Of a stretch of DNA of 64,000 bases, positions 43,264 through 51,544 are shown one piece after another (the first letter of the stretch is position 1; each line of letters begins with the position of its first letter). A model generated the notes under the pieces. The model had not been told where the DNA came from. It searched no databases and saw only the letters and a list, made by a program, of their open reading frames with translations. The translations under genes and the position numbers were made by a program. The DNA is taken from assembly GCA_902779455.1 (NCBI GenBank), contig CACZBS010000010.1:23356-87355 (forward strand), read 5' to 3'. Source of the DNA: an uncultured Prevotellaceae bacterium. GTDB lineage: Bacteria; Bacteroidota; Bacteroidia; Bacteroidales; Bacteroidaceae.

Positions 43264-44580
43264 ATGATGAGAAAACTCTTTCTTACACTTAGCTGCCTCC
43301 TCAGCCTGGCCTGCCTGGCACAGTACGTGCCCACGCCCGAGAACCTCGAGGCGCGCCGCGAGTTCGAGGGCTTCCGCCTCGGCATCTTCATCCACTGGGG
43401 CATCTACTCCGAGTTTGCCCAGGGCGAGTGGTATCTCGAGACGGGCGGCCTGGACGGTCAGGAATACGCGAAGGCCGCCTCGTGCTTCTACCCCATCCGC
43501 TTCGACGCCAAGGAGTGGGTCGAGGCCTTCCAGTCGGCCGGCGCCAAGTACGTCACGTTCACCTCGCGCCATCACGACGGCTTCTCCATGTGGCCGACGA
43601 AGGAGAGCAAATATAACATCGTCGACGCCACGCCTTTCGGACGCGACGTCGTGGGCGAGCTCTCGAAGGCCTGCCAGGACGCGGGCCTGCGCCTGCACCT
43701 CTACTACTCGACGCTCGACTGGCACCGCACTGACTATCCCCTGGGGCGCACGGGCCGCAAGGCCGGCCGCACGATGCAGTCGGACTACGACCACTACCTG
43801 CAGTTCATGAAGAACCAGTGCCGCGAGCTGCTGGTGAACTATCCCAACGTCGAGGCCCTCTGGTTCGACGGCAACTGGGACCACGAGGAGGACTCCGTCA
43901 CCTTCGACTGGCGCATGCCTGAGTTCTATGCCTACCTGCACGCCGTGAAACCCGCCGTGCTGCTGGGCAACAACCACCACTCTGACGTCATCGAGGGCGA
44001 GGACTTCCAGATGTTCGAGCGCGACGTGCCGGGCGAGAACACGGCCGGCTACTCCGAGGGACAGAAGATCTCGCAGCTGCCGCTGGAGATGTGCCAGACG
44101 ATGAACGGCGCGTGGGGCTATAAGGTGAAGGACCAGAACTACAAGACGGTCGACGAGCTCGTACGCCTCATCGTGCGCTGTGCGTCGAAGGGTGCCAACC
44201 TGCTGCTCAACATCGGCCCGCAGCCCAACGGCGAGCTGCCCCGCACGGCCATCAACCGCCTGCACGGCGTAGGCCAGTGGATGCAGGCCTACGGCGAGAC
44301 CATCTACGGCACGCAGCGCGGCCCGATAGCCGAATCGGCGTGGGGTGTCTCGACGCTGCTGCCCGCTCAGGACAAGAAGCAGCCCGCACGGCTGTTCCTC
44401 CACGTCACGGAGCGCTCGGCATGCCACATCGACCTGCCCTGCGAGAAGAAGCCCCGTCAGGTGCTCGACTTCATCACCCGCGAGCCCCTCACCTATCATT
44501 TCAACAAGAAAGCCCGGACGCTGACCATCGAGCTGCCCGAACACGAGGCACTGCCCGACTATGTCGTCGAGGTGAGATAA
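43264..44580 (+). CDS. Exported GH29 alpha-L-fucosidase
   Basis: This 438-residue enzyme has a signal peptide (MMRKLFLTLSCLLSLACLAQ) and a GH29 barrel. FGFRLGIFIHWGIYSEF-like and SRHHDGFSMWPT (101-112) are family hallmarks, and the nucleophile is Asp202 in ALWFDGNWD. A small beta domain forms the C-terminus. It should cleave alpha-fucosyl residues from host or plant glycans in the periplasm. Either of two adjacent ATGs may start it. It leads a four-gene run with the flavin reductase, CutC and acetyltransferase genes. Confidence 0.92.
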   Translation: MMRKLFLTLSCLLSLACLAQYVPTPENLEARREFEGFRLGIFIHWGIYSEFAQGEWYLETGGLDGQEYAKAASCFYPIRFDAKEWVEAFQSAGAKYVTFTSRHHDGFSMWPTKESKYNIVDATPFGRDVVGELSKACQDAGLRLHLYYSTLDWHRTDYPLGRTGRKAGRTMQSDYDHYLQFMKNQCRELLVNYPNVEALWFDGNWDHEEDSVTFDWRMPEFYAYLHAVKPAVLLGNNHHSDVIEGEDFQMFERDVPGENTAGYSEGQKISQLPLEMCQTMNGAWGYKVKDQNYKTVDELVRLIVRCASKGANLLLNIGPQPNGELPRTAINRLHGVGQWMQAYGETIYGTQRGPIAESAWGVSTLLPAQDKKQPARLFLHVTERSACHIDLPCEKKPRQVLDFITREPLTYHFNKKARTLTIELPEHEALPDYVVEVR

Positions 44581-44604
44581 CAATATAATAAAGAAAAAAA
44601 CAGC

Positions 44605-45225
44605 ATGAAAGTATTACTGATCAACGGAAGCCCGCGCGAGAACGGCAATACGTTCCGTGCGCTGAGCGAGGTGGCCGCGACACTCAACGCCGAGGGCATC
44701 GACACACAGATTATCAATATCGGACGGAAGGCCGTGCAGGGATGCATCGCCTGCGGCATGTGCGGACGCACAGGGAAGTGCACATTCAACGACGACCTCT
44801 ACCATCAGGTCATGCGGGCCGTGAAGGACGGCATCGACGGCCTCATCGTCGGCTCACCCGTCTACTACGGCGGGCCCAACGGCTCGCTGTGCGCCCTGCT
44901 CGACCGCGTGTTCTACTCGCTGGGACCCAGCCTGGAGTATAAGCCGGGCGCCAGCGTGGTCGTCTGCCGTCGCGGCGGTGCCTCGGCTGCCTTCGACCGT
45001 CTGAACAAGTATTTCACGATCCTGAACATGCCGCTCGTCAGCTCGCAATACTGGAACATGGCCTACGGACAGACGCCCGGACAGGTCGAGCAGGACGAGG
45101 AGGGCATGCAGACGATGCGCACGCTGGGCCGCAACATGGCCTGGATGCTGCGCAAGCTCGGCAGCGGCGACGAGGGGCGGCCCGAGAAGAAGGAGCAACG
45201 CCAGTGGACCAACTTCATCAGATGA
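44605..45225 (+). CDS. NAD(P)H-dependent FMN reductase/flavodoxin-like protein with cysteine motif
   Basis: This 206-residue protein of the NADPH-dependent FMN reductase family starts MKVLLINGSPRENGNTF, the flavin phosphate-binding loop. GSPVYYGGPNGSLCALLDR is the conserved second loop. Cysteines at 47, 50, 53 and 59 (GCIACGMCGRTGKC) are characteristic of the iron-sulfur-flavoprotein-like branch. It is cytosolic and probably acts in electron transfer or quinone/nitro reduction; substrate unknown. It lies 24 bp after the fucosidase and 3 bp before cutC. Confidence 0.87.
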   Translation: MKVLLINGSPRENGNTFRALSEVAATLNAEGIDTQIINIGRKAVQGCIACGMCGRTGKCTFNDDLYHQVMRAVKDGIDGLIVGSPVYYGGPNGSLCALLDRVFYSLGPSLEYKPGASVVVCRRGGASAAFDRLNKYFTILNMPLVSSQYWNMAYGQTPGQVEQDEEGMQTMRTLGRNMAWMLRKLGSGDEGRPEKKEQRQWTNFIR

Positions 45226-45228
45226 GCC

Positions 45229-45903
45229 ATGGCCGACAGACTGCTTGAAGTATGCACGGGCTCGCTCAGCAGCGTCACGGCGGCCGTCGAGGGCGGCGCC
45301 CGGCGCATCGAACTATGTCAGGCGCTCTCACTCGACGGGCTGACGCCCTCCATCGGGATGCTGAGCCTGGTGCGCGAGCTCTATCCTGAGTTGACCATCC
45401 ACGTGCTGATCAGAGCGCGCGAAGGCGACTTCGTCTACGACCGCCGCGAGGTGAGGGCCATGGAGCGCGACATCCGCGCCGCCCTACCCTACGCCGACGG
45501 CATCGTCGTGGGGGCGCTGACGCGTGGCGGCGACGTCGACATGGCGGCCATGGACTGCCTCGTGCAGGCGGCCGAGGGACGGCCCGTGACGTTTCATCGG
45601 GCCTTCGACGTCTGCCGCGACCCGCTCGTGGCTCTCGAGCAGATCATCGGGTTGGGATGCCGCCGCATCCTGACGTCCGGCCAGCAGCCGACGGCCCTGC
45701 AGGGCATCCCCCTGCTGCGCCAGCTGCGCGACCTCAGCGACGGGCGCCTCATCATCATGCCGGGCGGCGGCGTGAACATCAATAACGCCCGACAGATCCT
45801 TGACCAGGTGGGCACCAGTGAGATTCATGGATCCTGCTCCGCGGGCACAGGCCAGACTGACGCCGCCAGCGTCAGACAAATCATCAAGAGCATTGAACTA
45901 TGA
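45229..45903 (+). CDS. cutC: CutC family protein
   Basis: This 224-residue TIM-barrel protein matches CutC: LEVCTGSLSSVTAAVEGGA, ELCQALSLDGLTPS, VTFHRAFDV and IMPGGGVN. CutC was linked to copper handling in E. coli, but that role is disputed and the reaction is unknown. It overlaps the next gene by 4 bp. Confidence 0.92.
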   Translation: MADRLLEVCTGSLSSVTAAVEGGARRIELCQALSLDGLTPSIGMLSLVRELYPELTIHVLIRAREGDFVYDRREVRAMERDIRAALPYADGIVVGALTRGGDVDMAAMDCLVQAAEGRPVTFHRAFDVCRDPLVALEQIIGLGCRRILTSGQQPTALQGIPLLRQLRDLSDGRLIIMPGGGVNINNARQILDQVGTSEIHGSCSAGTGQTDAASVRQIIKSIEL

Positions 45904-46478
45904 CTGAGAAAGAGAAAATGCTCGCGGGCGAGGTCTATTCGGCCGTCGACCCAGACCTGCTGCGCGAGCTGAACGCAACGAAAGACCTCATCTACGAATA
46001 CAACCAGCTGCGACCGTCGCAGACGGCTGAGCGACTGGACTTGCTGAAACGCCTGCTGGGCCATGTAGGCGACGAAGATATTCTGATTAACCAGCCGTTC
46101 TACTGCGACTACGGCAGCCATATCAGCGTGGGACGCCGCTTCTTCGCCAACTTCGGCTTCACCGTGCTCGACGAGGCGCGCGTCACCATCGGCGACGACT
46201 GCTTCATCGGGCCGCACGTGCATATCTACACGGCCTGCCACTCCACCGACCCCGCAGAACGCAACACGCGCCAGGAGTGGGCACGGCCCGTCACCATCGG
46301 CGACAACGTCTGGATCGGCGGCTCGGTCGTCATCCTGCCAGGCGTCACCATCGGTTCCGGCACGACCATCGGCGCCGGCTCCGTCGTCGTCAGCGACATC
46401 CCGTCGGGCGTCGTCGCCGTGGGCAACCCCTGCCGGGTGGTGAAACAGGTCGTAATGAATGTGAACTCCGCACTATAG
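45900..46478 (+). CDS. Maltose/galactoside O-acetyltransferase-like hexapeptide-repeat protein
   Basis: This 192-residue left-handed beta-helix acetyltransferase transfers acetyl from acetyl-CoA to a sugar hydroxyl. An N-terminal Mac domain (TEKEKMLAGEVYSAVDPDL) precedes hexapeptide repeats with the catalytic histidine in IYTACHSTDP, then VTIGDNVWIGGSVVILPGV. The family matches MAA/LacA. It shares its stop region with the convergent transglutaminase gene: a CTATAG palindrome supplies both stop codons. Confidence 0.93.
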   Translation: MTEKEKMLAGEVYSAVDPDLLRELNATKDLIYEYNQLRPSQTAERLDLLKRLLGHVGDEDILINQPFYCDYGSHISVGRRFFANFGFTVLDEARVTIGDDCFIGPHVHIYTACHSTDPAERNTRQEWARPVTIGDNVWIGGSVVILPGVTIGSGTTIGAGSVVVSDIPSGVVAVGNPCRVVKQVVMNVNSAL

Positions 46479-48971
46479 TTGCCGGACCACCTTCATGAGC
46501 TGTTCGCCGAGGTTGATGGTGTAGCCTTGCGAGACGAAGATGACGCGGTTGAACGTGTCGCAGACCATGAAGACGGGCAGCGACGATGACGACAGCTTCA
46601 TCTGCTCGCGGGCTTCTTTTAGGATCAGGCCATCAGGGTCGACGCCCCAGGCGACGGTCGAAGGCAGCTGTGCGAACTCGCCGAAGTTGAAGCGCTGGGC
46701 ATCGTCGTCGTTCTCGAAGAGGAGCACCATGCTCCGGCCCCACTTCTCCAGTTCTTCTTTATAAGCCGAAATGTCGCGCAGGGCGTGGTTGGTCGGCTCC
46801 TGGTTGGGCGCCACGATGCCGAGGATGTAGAAGCCGCGGCCGGTGGTGCTAAGCAGGCTCACGGCCGGCCCTTCACTCTCTGTGAGCGGAGCATACAGAT
46901 TCTCGGCATTGAGGGAGCCGATGACCTGAGGCTCCTCGGGGTCTTCGCGCATGGTGAACTCGATGGTTGTCGGGCCGTCGAGCCTGAAGGGCGTCAAGCG
47001 GGCCAGCACCTTGCCGCTGGCCAGTCGGGTACCCGTCGTGAGGATATAGTCGCCACATTCCAGTTCCACACCGCGGGCAAAATCGCTCTGCCACGTGACC
47101 TCCTCGGGGAAGGTCATCAGCTGGGCGCGACCGTCGTCGTTGATCTTGCTCAGGGTAAAGTGGATGTAATACTTCGGATCGTCGTAGTGGGCGACGGGGA
47201 GATATTTCAGTTTAAGAGAAGCCCCCCCTACGGCCCCCGAGGGGGCTTCTATAGTTTTGTTGGCAGAGGAAGAGTCTATCGTGTCCCCCTCGGGGGACGA
47301 CAGGGGGGCTTCTAGCCACTGGCCATCCTTATAATATTGCACTTTCTGGTTCACCTCATTGATGCGGGCGGGGAAGCCGAGCGAGCGGGCGGCGGCGACG
47401 AAGAAGATGTCGCGGCCCAGACGGTCGGTGCGGCGATACTTATAGACGCTCATGGGCTGCATGCGCAGGTGCTGCGGATTTCGGTCGGCGACGATGGTGA
47501 TGCTATCGCGCGTCCACCCGACGAGCTGCTCAATGCTCTTAATGTCGCGGAGCACCTCGCGGAAATAATGCTTGTAGGGTGTCAGGTGCTCATACTCCAC
47601 GCGGGGGTTGAGGACGTACTTGTCTAAGAGAGCAGACTCTACACTCTCCATTCGACACTCTACACTGTTATCGCGAAGCACCTCAATAGTCACGTCGCGC
47701 AAATCCTTCTTCGACAGCACATTGAGCAGGCGCTGGGCGAGGACCTTGTCCTGAGCCTGGTCGAGGAACTGGCGGATGACCTCGTGGTTGCCGCGCCAGT
47801 CCTCATTGGGCATGGTCTGCTCATAAGCCTTGCGGATGGAGTCCTCCGCGGCCAGGCGGCGGTTGTTCTCGGCGCGCTGCTCGTCGGTGACCTCGGGCAA
47901 AGTGGCCGAGACGGGCGGCGGCACGAGGTCGAAATCCTGCGAGGCGAGCGTTTCCTCCCGCTTCCCGAGGGTCATGGAGACGGTCTTGTCCTCGTCGAAA
48001 CGGACTTGCTGGATGCCGATATTGCCGTCCTTCGTTGCCCAGACAATCATGTCGCCATGGCCGGCGGTGAGCGAGGCGCGGCCCTTGGCATCGGTCTGCT
48101 TGCGGGCCACGGTGTAGAACTCGGCGTAGTTATAGAGCTTAAACTCCACGCAGGCGTCGCTGACGGGCTGGCCCAGGGAATCGTTCACCACGACAGTGAC
48201 TTGCGCCGTGGGGGCATAGTGGTCGATGACGTTGATCTCGGTGTAGCAGGCCGTGCGGCTCATCACCTCCTCCGGGCCGTCGTAGTCGCCGAAGACCTTC
48301 GTGTGCATCAGCATGCCGCGCGAGGCACTCTCGTTGAACCATCCTAAGTTCAGGACCGGCTCAGGCTCGCAGGCCCCGAGGAAGTACCACTGTCCGTCGG
48401 CCCAGGCTTCCACCCAGGCGTGGTTGTCGTCGGTGTGGGCCCAGCGGGGCGTATAGACCTGGCGGGCGGGGATGCCCACGCTCCTGAGGGCCGCCACGAG
48501 CAGCGTCGACTCCTCGCCGCAGCGTCCGTAGGCTGTGCGGACGGTGGCCAGGGGCGAGCTGGTGCGCGCGTCGGAGGGCCGATACGTGACGTGCTCATGA
48601 CACCAGTGGTTGACCTCCAGGATGGCCTCCTGCATCGACAAGCGCTCCACGCGCGGCTTCAGCTCGCGATAGAACACCACGCGGGCCGAGTCGAGCGTCT
48701 CGTTGTTCACGCGGACCGGCACGACGAAGTGGCGGAACTCGCGCTCCGGCACCCGTCGGCCCCACGGCATCTCGGCCCTGGCCTGCAGCGCCAGCCCGAC
48801 GTTCTGCTCATAGAACTCACGTGGATAGTCGGTCGAGTCGGGCAGCGGCATATACCGGTAGAGGAAGTCAACATACTTGTCTGCGCCGCCGTCGTTGGCG
48901 CCACAGCCACAGACCATCGCTGCCATCAGGGCCAGCAGCGGAGTCAGCATTTCGAGGAACGTCTTTCTCAT
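46473..48971 (-). CDS. Transglutaminase-like lipoprotein with palindromic in-frame element
   Basis: This protein of about 832 residues has a lipoprotein signal (LLALMAAMVCGCG). A transglutaminase core has Cys151 in YGRCGEES and His184 in DDNHAWVEAW; the third residue region reads FLGACEPEP. Large beta-rich C-terminal domains follow, ending with a thioredoxin-like stretch. I place the start at 48971 because the -7 box TATCTTTG (48993-49000) covers the longer start. Residues about 555-584 (SSPEGDTID...KTIEAPSGAVGG) are encoded by an 86-89 bp palindromic element found also in the FAD oxidoreductase gene. A second low-complexity insertion lies near 434-447. Substrate is unknown. Confidence 0.87.
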   Translation of the reverse strand: MRKTFLEMLTPLLALMAAMVCGCGANDGGADKYVDFLYRYMPLPDSTDYPREFYEQNVGLALQARAEMPWGRRVPEREFRHFVVPVRVNNETLDSARVVFYRELKPRVERLSMQEAILEVNHWCHEHVTYRPSDARTSSPLATVRTAYGRCGEESTLLVAALRSVGIPARQVYTPRWAHTDDNHAWVEAWADGQWYFLGACEPEPVLNLGWFNESASRGMLMHTKVFGDYDGPEEVMSRTACYTEINVIDHYAPTAQVTVVVNDSLGQPVSDACVEFKLYNYAEFYTVARKQTDAKGRASLTAGHGDMIVWATKDGNIGIQQVRFDEDKTVSMTLGKREETLASQDFDLVPPPVSATLPEVTDEQRAENNRRLAAEDSIRKAYEQTMPNEDWRGNHEVIRQFLDQAQDKVLAQRLLNVLSKKDLRDVTIEVLRDNSVECRMESVESALLDKYVLNPRVEYEHLTPYKHYFREVLRDIKSIEQLVGWTRDSITIVADRNPQHLRMQPMSVYKYRRTDRLGRDIFFVAAARSLGFPARINEVNQKVQYYKDGQWLEAPLSSPEGDTIDSSSANKTIEAPSGAVGGASLKLKYLPVAHYDDPKYYIHFTLSKINDDGRAQLMTFPEEVTWQSDFARGVELECGDYILTTGTRLASGKVLARLTPFRLDGPTTIEFTMREDPEEPQVIGSLNAENLYAPLTESEGPAVSLLSTTGRGFYILGIVAPNQEPTNHALRDISAYKEELEKWGRSMVLLFENDDDAQRFNFGEFAQLPSTVAWGVDPDGLILKEAREQMKLSSSSLPVFMVCDTFNRVIFVSQGYTINLGEQLMKVVRQL
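47221..47309. repeat. Protein-coding palindromic element, copy 1 (89 bp)
   Basis: Ends are GCCCCCCCTACGG and CAGGGGGGC, with two internal hairpins (CCCCCGAGGGGG and GTCCCCCTCGGGGGAC). Copy 2 at 52845-52930 is nearly identical except for a variable middle that is 3 bp shorter. In both genes the element is read in the same frame. Confidence 0.9.
47632..47671. repeat. ACTCTACACTCTCCATTCGA intragenic simple repeat
   Basis: CAGACTCTACACTCTCCATT and CGACACTCTACACTG units inside the transglutaminase gene encode NSVECRMESVESAL on the minus strand. It resembles the junction repeats made of short degenerate units. Confidence 0.5.
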
Positions 48972-48992
48972 CTTATCGTCATAATTTTGCGG

Positions 48993-49000
48993 CAAAGATA
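48993..49000 (-). promoter_or_regulatory. -7 promoter box for the transglutaminase gene
   Basis: TATCTTTG on the minus strand, about 22 bp before the ATG at 48971. Its position excludes the longer start at 48995. Confidence 0.55.
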
Positions 49001-49159
49001 CAACTTTTTAGAAGTTTTTCCGTAGTTTTTGTCTCCAGATTGTTTAATTATTCTTAAAACATATATAACTTTCATCCCTTTTTGTTTACCTTATGCACCG
49101 TTTTTTTAATAATCAACCAAAGTAAATAACAAAAGATGAAGTAGTTTTTCTATGCAGCA

Positions 49160-49660
49160 ATGGCCCTGCTGATGGCCATGACAGCCAGCACGGCCCTCGT
49201 TGCCTGTGGCGACGACGATGACGACGACATCAACAACGGCATTGACAGCCGCATCGTAGGCACATGGAACAGCACCGTCAGCGAAGGTTGGGATTATGAA
49301 GACGGAGCACTCGCCGACCACTGGCTGGACCTCAACGCAACGACAACGCGCAACTACGAGATTGTGGACGGAAAAGAGACGGGCAAATACTTCGACGAGG
49401 ATCACGATGCCGAGTGGGAGGAAGTGACCTTCAAGGCTGACGGCACCTTTACCGCCACCAACGAAGATAACGAGAACCTGTCCGGCACCTACAGCACCGT
49501 CAGCGGCAAGCTCATCGTCAAGTTCGGCACGGATGAGAGCACGGTCGACTATGAGTTCAAGAACAACCAACTGGTCCTCACCTCAGATGTCAAGGGCAAT
49601 GATTGGCGCGAGGTCGAGGTGTCCTACTACGACAAGGGTGCCTACGCTGCCAAGAAGTAA
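49160..49660 (+). CDS. Lipocalin-like lipoprotein with nonsense third codon (restart at 49160)
   Basis: From 49136 the sequence reads ATG AAG TAG TTT TTC TAT GCA GCA ATG: the usual MKKFFYAAMALLMAM lipoprotein start with the third codon changed to TAG. The open frame can restart at 49160 (MALLMAMTASTALVACGDDDD), keeping the hydrophobic core and lipobox LVAC but losing the basic n-region. The mature part of about 150 residues is beta-rich with VGTWN and GTFTATNED, like small lipocalin-fold lipoproteins of Bacteroidota. It may be a young pseudogene or poorly exported. TAG is a normal stop elsewhere in this window. A strong hairpin terminator follows. Confidence 0.75.
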   Translation: MALLMAMTASTALVACGDDDDDDINNGIDSRIVGTWNSTVSEGWDYEDGALADHWLDLNATTTRNYEIVDGKETGKYFDEDHDAEWEEVTFKADGTFTATNEDNENLSGTYSTVSGKLIVKFGTDESTVDYEFKNNQLVLTSDVKGNDWREVEVSYYDKGAYAAKK

Positions 49661-49697
49661 GACTTTTCTTCGGGCATAGCCCAGAAGCATAACGAGC

Positions 49698-49739
49698 GAG
49701 GGCTCACGCTGCAGAATCTCTGATGCAGCGTGAGCCCTC
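49698..49739 (+). terminator. Hairpin terminator after the lipoprotein gene
   Basis: GAGGGCTCACGCTGCA and TGCAGCGTGAGCCCTC are perfect 16-bp arms around a 10-base loop, followed by CATTAGTTTGCG. The T-tract is weak. Confidence 0.6.
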
Positions 49740-49808
49740 ATTAGTTTGCGATAGCTTTTGTCCTCTTTAGTTGCGATATATTTTGCCCTCTTTAGTTGCG
49801 ATATATCT
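49740..49808. repeat. TTAGTTGCGATATAT tandem repeat
   Basis: Three roughly 27-bp units (TTAGTTTGCGATAGCTTTTG, then TTAGTTGCGATATATTTTGC and TTAGTTGCGATATATC, each joined by CCTCT) lie between the terminator hairpin and the G-rich element. Confidence 0.6.
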
Positions 49809-49810
49809 TA

Positions 49811-49969
49811 GTTAGAGACCCCACCCCCAACCCCTCCCCTTGAAGGGAGGGGAGTAGCTGCGCCGTCATTCCCTGCGAGCAGGGCGATAGCCACTCCCCT
49901 CCTTCGGAGGGGTCGGGAGAGGCTACTCCCCTCCCTTCAAGGGGAGGGGTTGGGGGTGGGGTCTCTAAC
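49811..49969. repeat. G-rich palindromic element copy 3 (159 bp)
   Basis: Arms of 48 bp, GTTAGAGACCCCACCCCCAA... and its exact complement, enclose a centre with TGCGCCGTCATTCCCTGCG and GATAGCCACTCCCCTCC plus an extra internal CTCCTTCGGAGG hairpin. Same family as 3705-3833 and 17518-17640. Confidence 0.85.
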
Positions 49970-49974
49970 TTATA

Positions 49975-50055
49975 ATCAGCCTCTCAATCAAGCATTTATT
50001 ATTAGCAGCCCCTCAATCAAGCATTTATTATTATCTGCCCCTCAATCAAGTATCT
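49975..50055. repeat. Tandem CCCCTCAATCAAGCATTTAT repeat overlapping a gene end
   Basis: Three units of about 30 bp (CTCAATCAAGCATTTATTAT with CAGCC or CTGCC spacers). The last unit contains the 3' end of the AlkZ-related gene, so the other units look like copies of that gene terminus. No other gene is seen in 49661-50041. Confidence 0.65.
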
Positions 50056-50719
50056 TTGCTATCTGGCGCTCCGAGGCATCGGGCAGCAGACGGCGGAGGT
50101 GGTCGGCCAGCAGGCGGCGCGACTCCTCGGGTGTGCGGTCGCAGCGGCAGGCCTCGGGGCCATGGAGCGCCTCGGGGGTGGTCAGCAGCGACCATCCCCA
50201 GCCGTATTCATGGCCATGACGGTCGACGGGATAGACGAAGTCCTCGGTGACGATGCGGCATGCCATCTCGAGGCGCGTCACATAGCCATCGAAGCGGCTG
50301 CGCATCTTCGGCCCCGTGAAGCCACAGGCGGCACGCAGCTGGCGGGTGATGAGGCTGCCCTGCTCAGCCAGTGTGGTGAGGATGATGTCCTCGATGGAGT
50401 TCTCGGCCGGCGCGGGATAACGGCTGCGCCGCCAGTTGCAGAAGTCGGGCCACCACTGTCGGCTGACGAAGCCCGCCTTCGAGTCGAAGAACTTGCCGTA
50501 GAGGCAGTCGCCCGCGGCGACGATGGGCCCTTTCCATTTCCACATCGGCCAGTCCCAGCCGCCGTCGGGGAAGACGACGTAGCGGCAGTCGTCGGCCACG
50601 ATTTCCTCGGCCGAGAAGCCGCTGACGCTGCTGCGCAGCAGGGGGAGGAAGCCGATCTCCTGCACGAGGGCGCTCAGCTGGGCACCCGAATGAATATCAT
50701 CAATCTCTGACAGTTTCAT
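50042..50719 (-). CDS. AlkZ-related winged-helix protein
   Basis: This 225-residue protein resembles the AlkZ/YcaQ-related family of winged-helix proteins: SGFSAEEIV, then WDWPMWKWKGPIV, then DIILTTLAEQGSLITRQLRA and RFDGYVTRLEMACRIV. YcaQ enzymes are DNA glycosylases that unhook crosslinks, but this shorter Bacteroidota branch lacks assigned catalytic residues, so activity is uncertain. It follows the J-domain protein gene by 15 bp on the same strand. Confidence 0.65.
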   Translation of the reverse strand: MKLSEIDDIHSGAQLSALVQEIGFLPLLRSSVSGFSAEEIVADDCRYVVFPDGGWDWPMWKWKGPIVAAGDCLYGKFFDSKAGFVSRQWWPDFCNWRRSRYPAPAENSIEDIILTTLAEQGSLITRQLRAACGFTGPKMRSRFDGYVTRLEMACRIVTEDFVYPVDRHGHEYGWGWSLLTTPEALHGPEACRCDRTPEESRRLLADHLRRLLPDASERQIAKILD

Positions 50720-50734
50720 GATTGAATGTCGATT

Positions 50735-51535
50735 CTACAGCCCGCGGGCTTTCCAGATGCGGTCCTTGGCCGCATTGATCTCCTGAAACTTCTTCTCGGC
50801 AGCCTGCCGCACGTCGTCGCCCAGCTTGGCCACGCGGTCGGGGTGGTGCTCAAGGGCCAGGCGGCGGTAGGCCTTGCGCAGCTCGTCGTCAGTGGCATCA
50901 GGACTGACGCCCAGCACCTTGTAGGCATCCTCGAGCGAGTCGCCCTTCAGGTGGAGCATCGAGTCGATATTGTCGGGCGAGAGTTGCAGCCACTGGGCCA
51001 CCTCCTTCAGCGCCACGACCTCAGCGGGGTCGACGCGGCCGTCGGCCTGGGCTATCATGACGAGGAACGAGAGCAGCTGCAGTCGCTGCGACTGGTCCAT
51101 GTTCATCTGGATCTGCACGCAGCTGCGGCGGATGCTCTCCTTGTAGGCGGCCTGGCCCATCTGCTTCTGCTCCTCAAAGAGGCGGTTCAGGATGTCGTTG
51201 CCCTGCTCGGCCGCCACGTCGCCGAAGTTCTGGCGCAGCATCTGGCGCACCAGTTCCATCTCGGAGTGCATGATGCGGCCGTCGGCCTTGATGATATAGG
51301 AGGCCAGCACGAGCATCGACAGCAGAAAGCTGTTGCGGTCGCCCTGCTGCCGGCGGGCCTGCTGATAGTCGCTGTCGGCCGATGACGACGAGAAGTCGTC
51401 GGAGCCTAACAAGCGAGAGGTCCCTCCGTCGGTGACGGCGTCGAAGATAGCCCCGACGACGAATCCCAGAAGTGCCCCGAGGGGCCCGGCGGCACTCCAT
51501 CCCAGATAGCCGCCAATCCATTTTCCGAATGCCAT
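50735..51535 (-). CDS. DjlA-like TerB/J-domain protein
   Basis: This 266-residue protein has a glycine-rich hydrophobic N-terminal segment (about 7-31), a TerB-like helical domain (about 65-185, with repeated ADGRI/ADGRV motifs) and a C-terminal J domain with HPD at 231-233. The layout is that of DjlA co-chaperones, which stimulate DnaK at the membrane. It is in a minus-strand run with the cytidylate-kinase-like and AlkZ-related genes. Confidence 0.9.
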   Translation of the reverse strand: MAFGKWIGGYLGWSAAGPLGALLGFVVGAIFDAVTDGGTSRLLGSDDFSSSSADSDYQQARRQQGDRNSFLLSMLVLASYIIKADGRIMHSEMELVRQMLRQNFGDVAAEQGNDILNRLFEEQKQMGQAAYKESIRRSCVQIQMNMDQSQRLQLLSFLVMIAQADGRVDPAEVVALKEVAQWLQLSPDNIDSMLHLKGDSLEDAYKVLGVSPDATDDELRKAYRRLALEHHPDRVAKLGDDVRQAAEKKFQEINAAKDRIWKARGL

Positions 51536-51544
51536 CGTCCCCGT

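Noticed and set aside
49136-49144. Genetic-code reassignment of TAG
   Set aside because: TAG ends several intact genes here (for example at 46478), so the in-frame TAG is better seen as a mutation.
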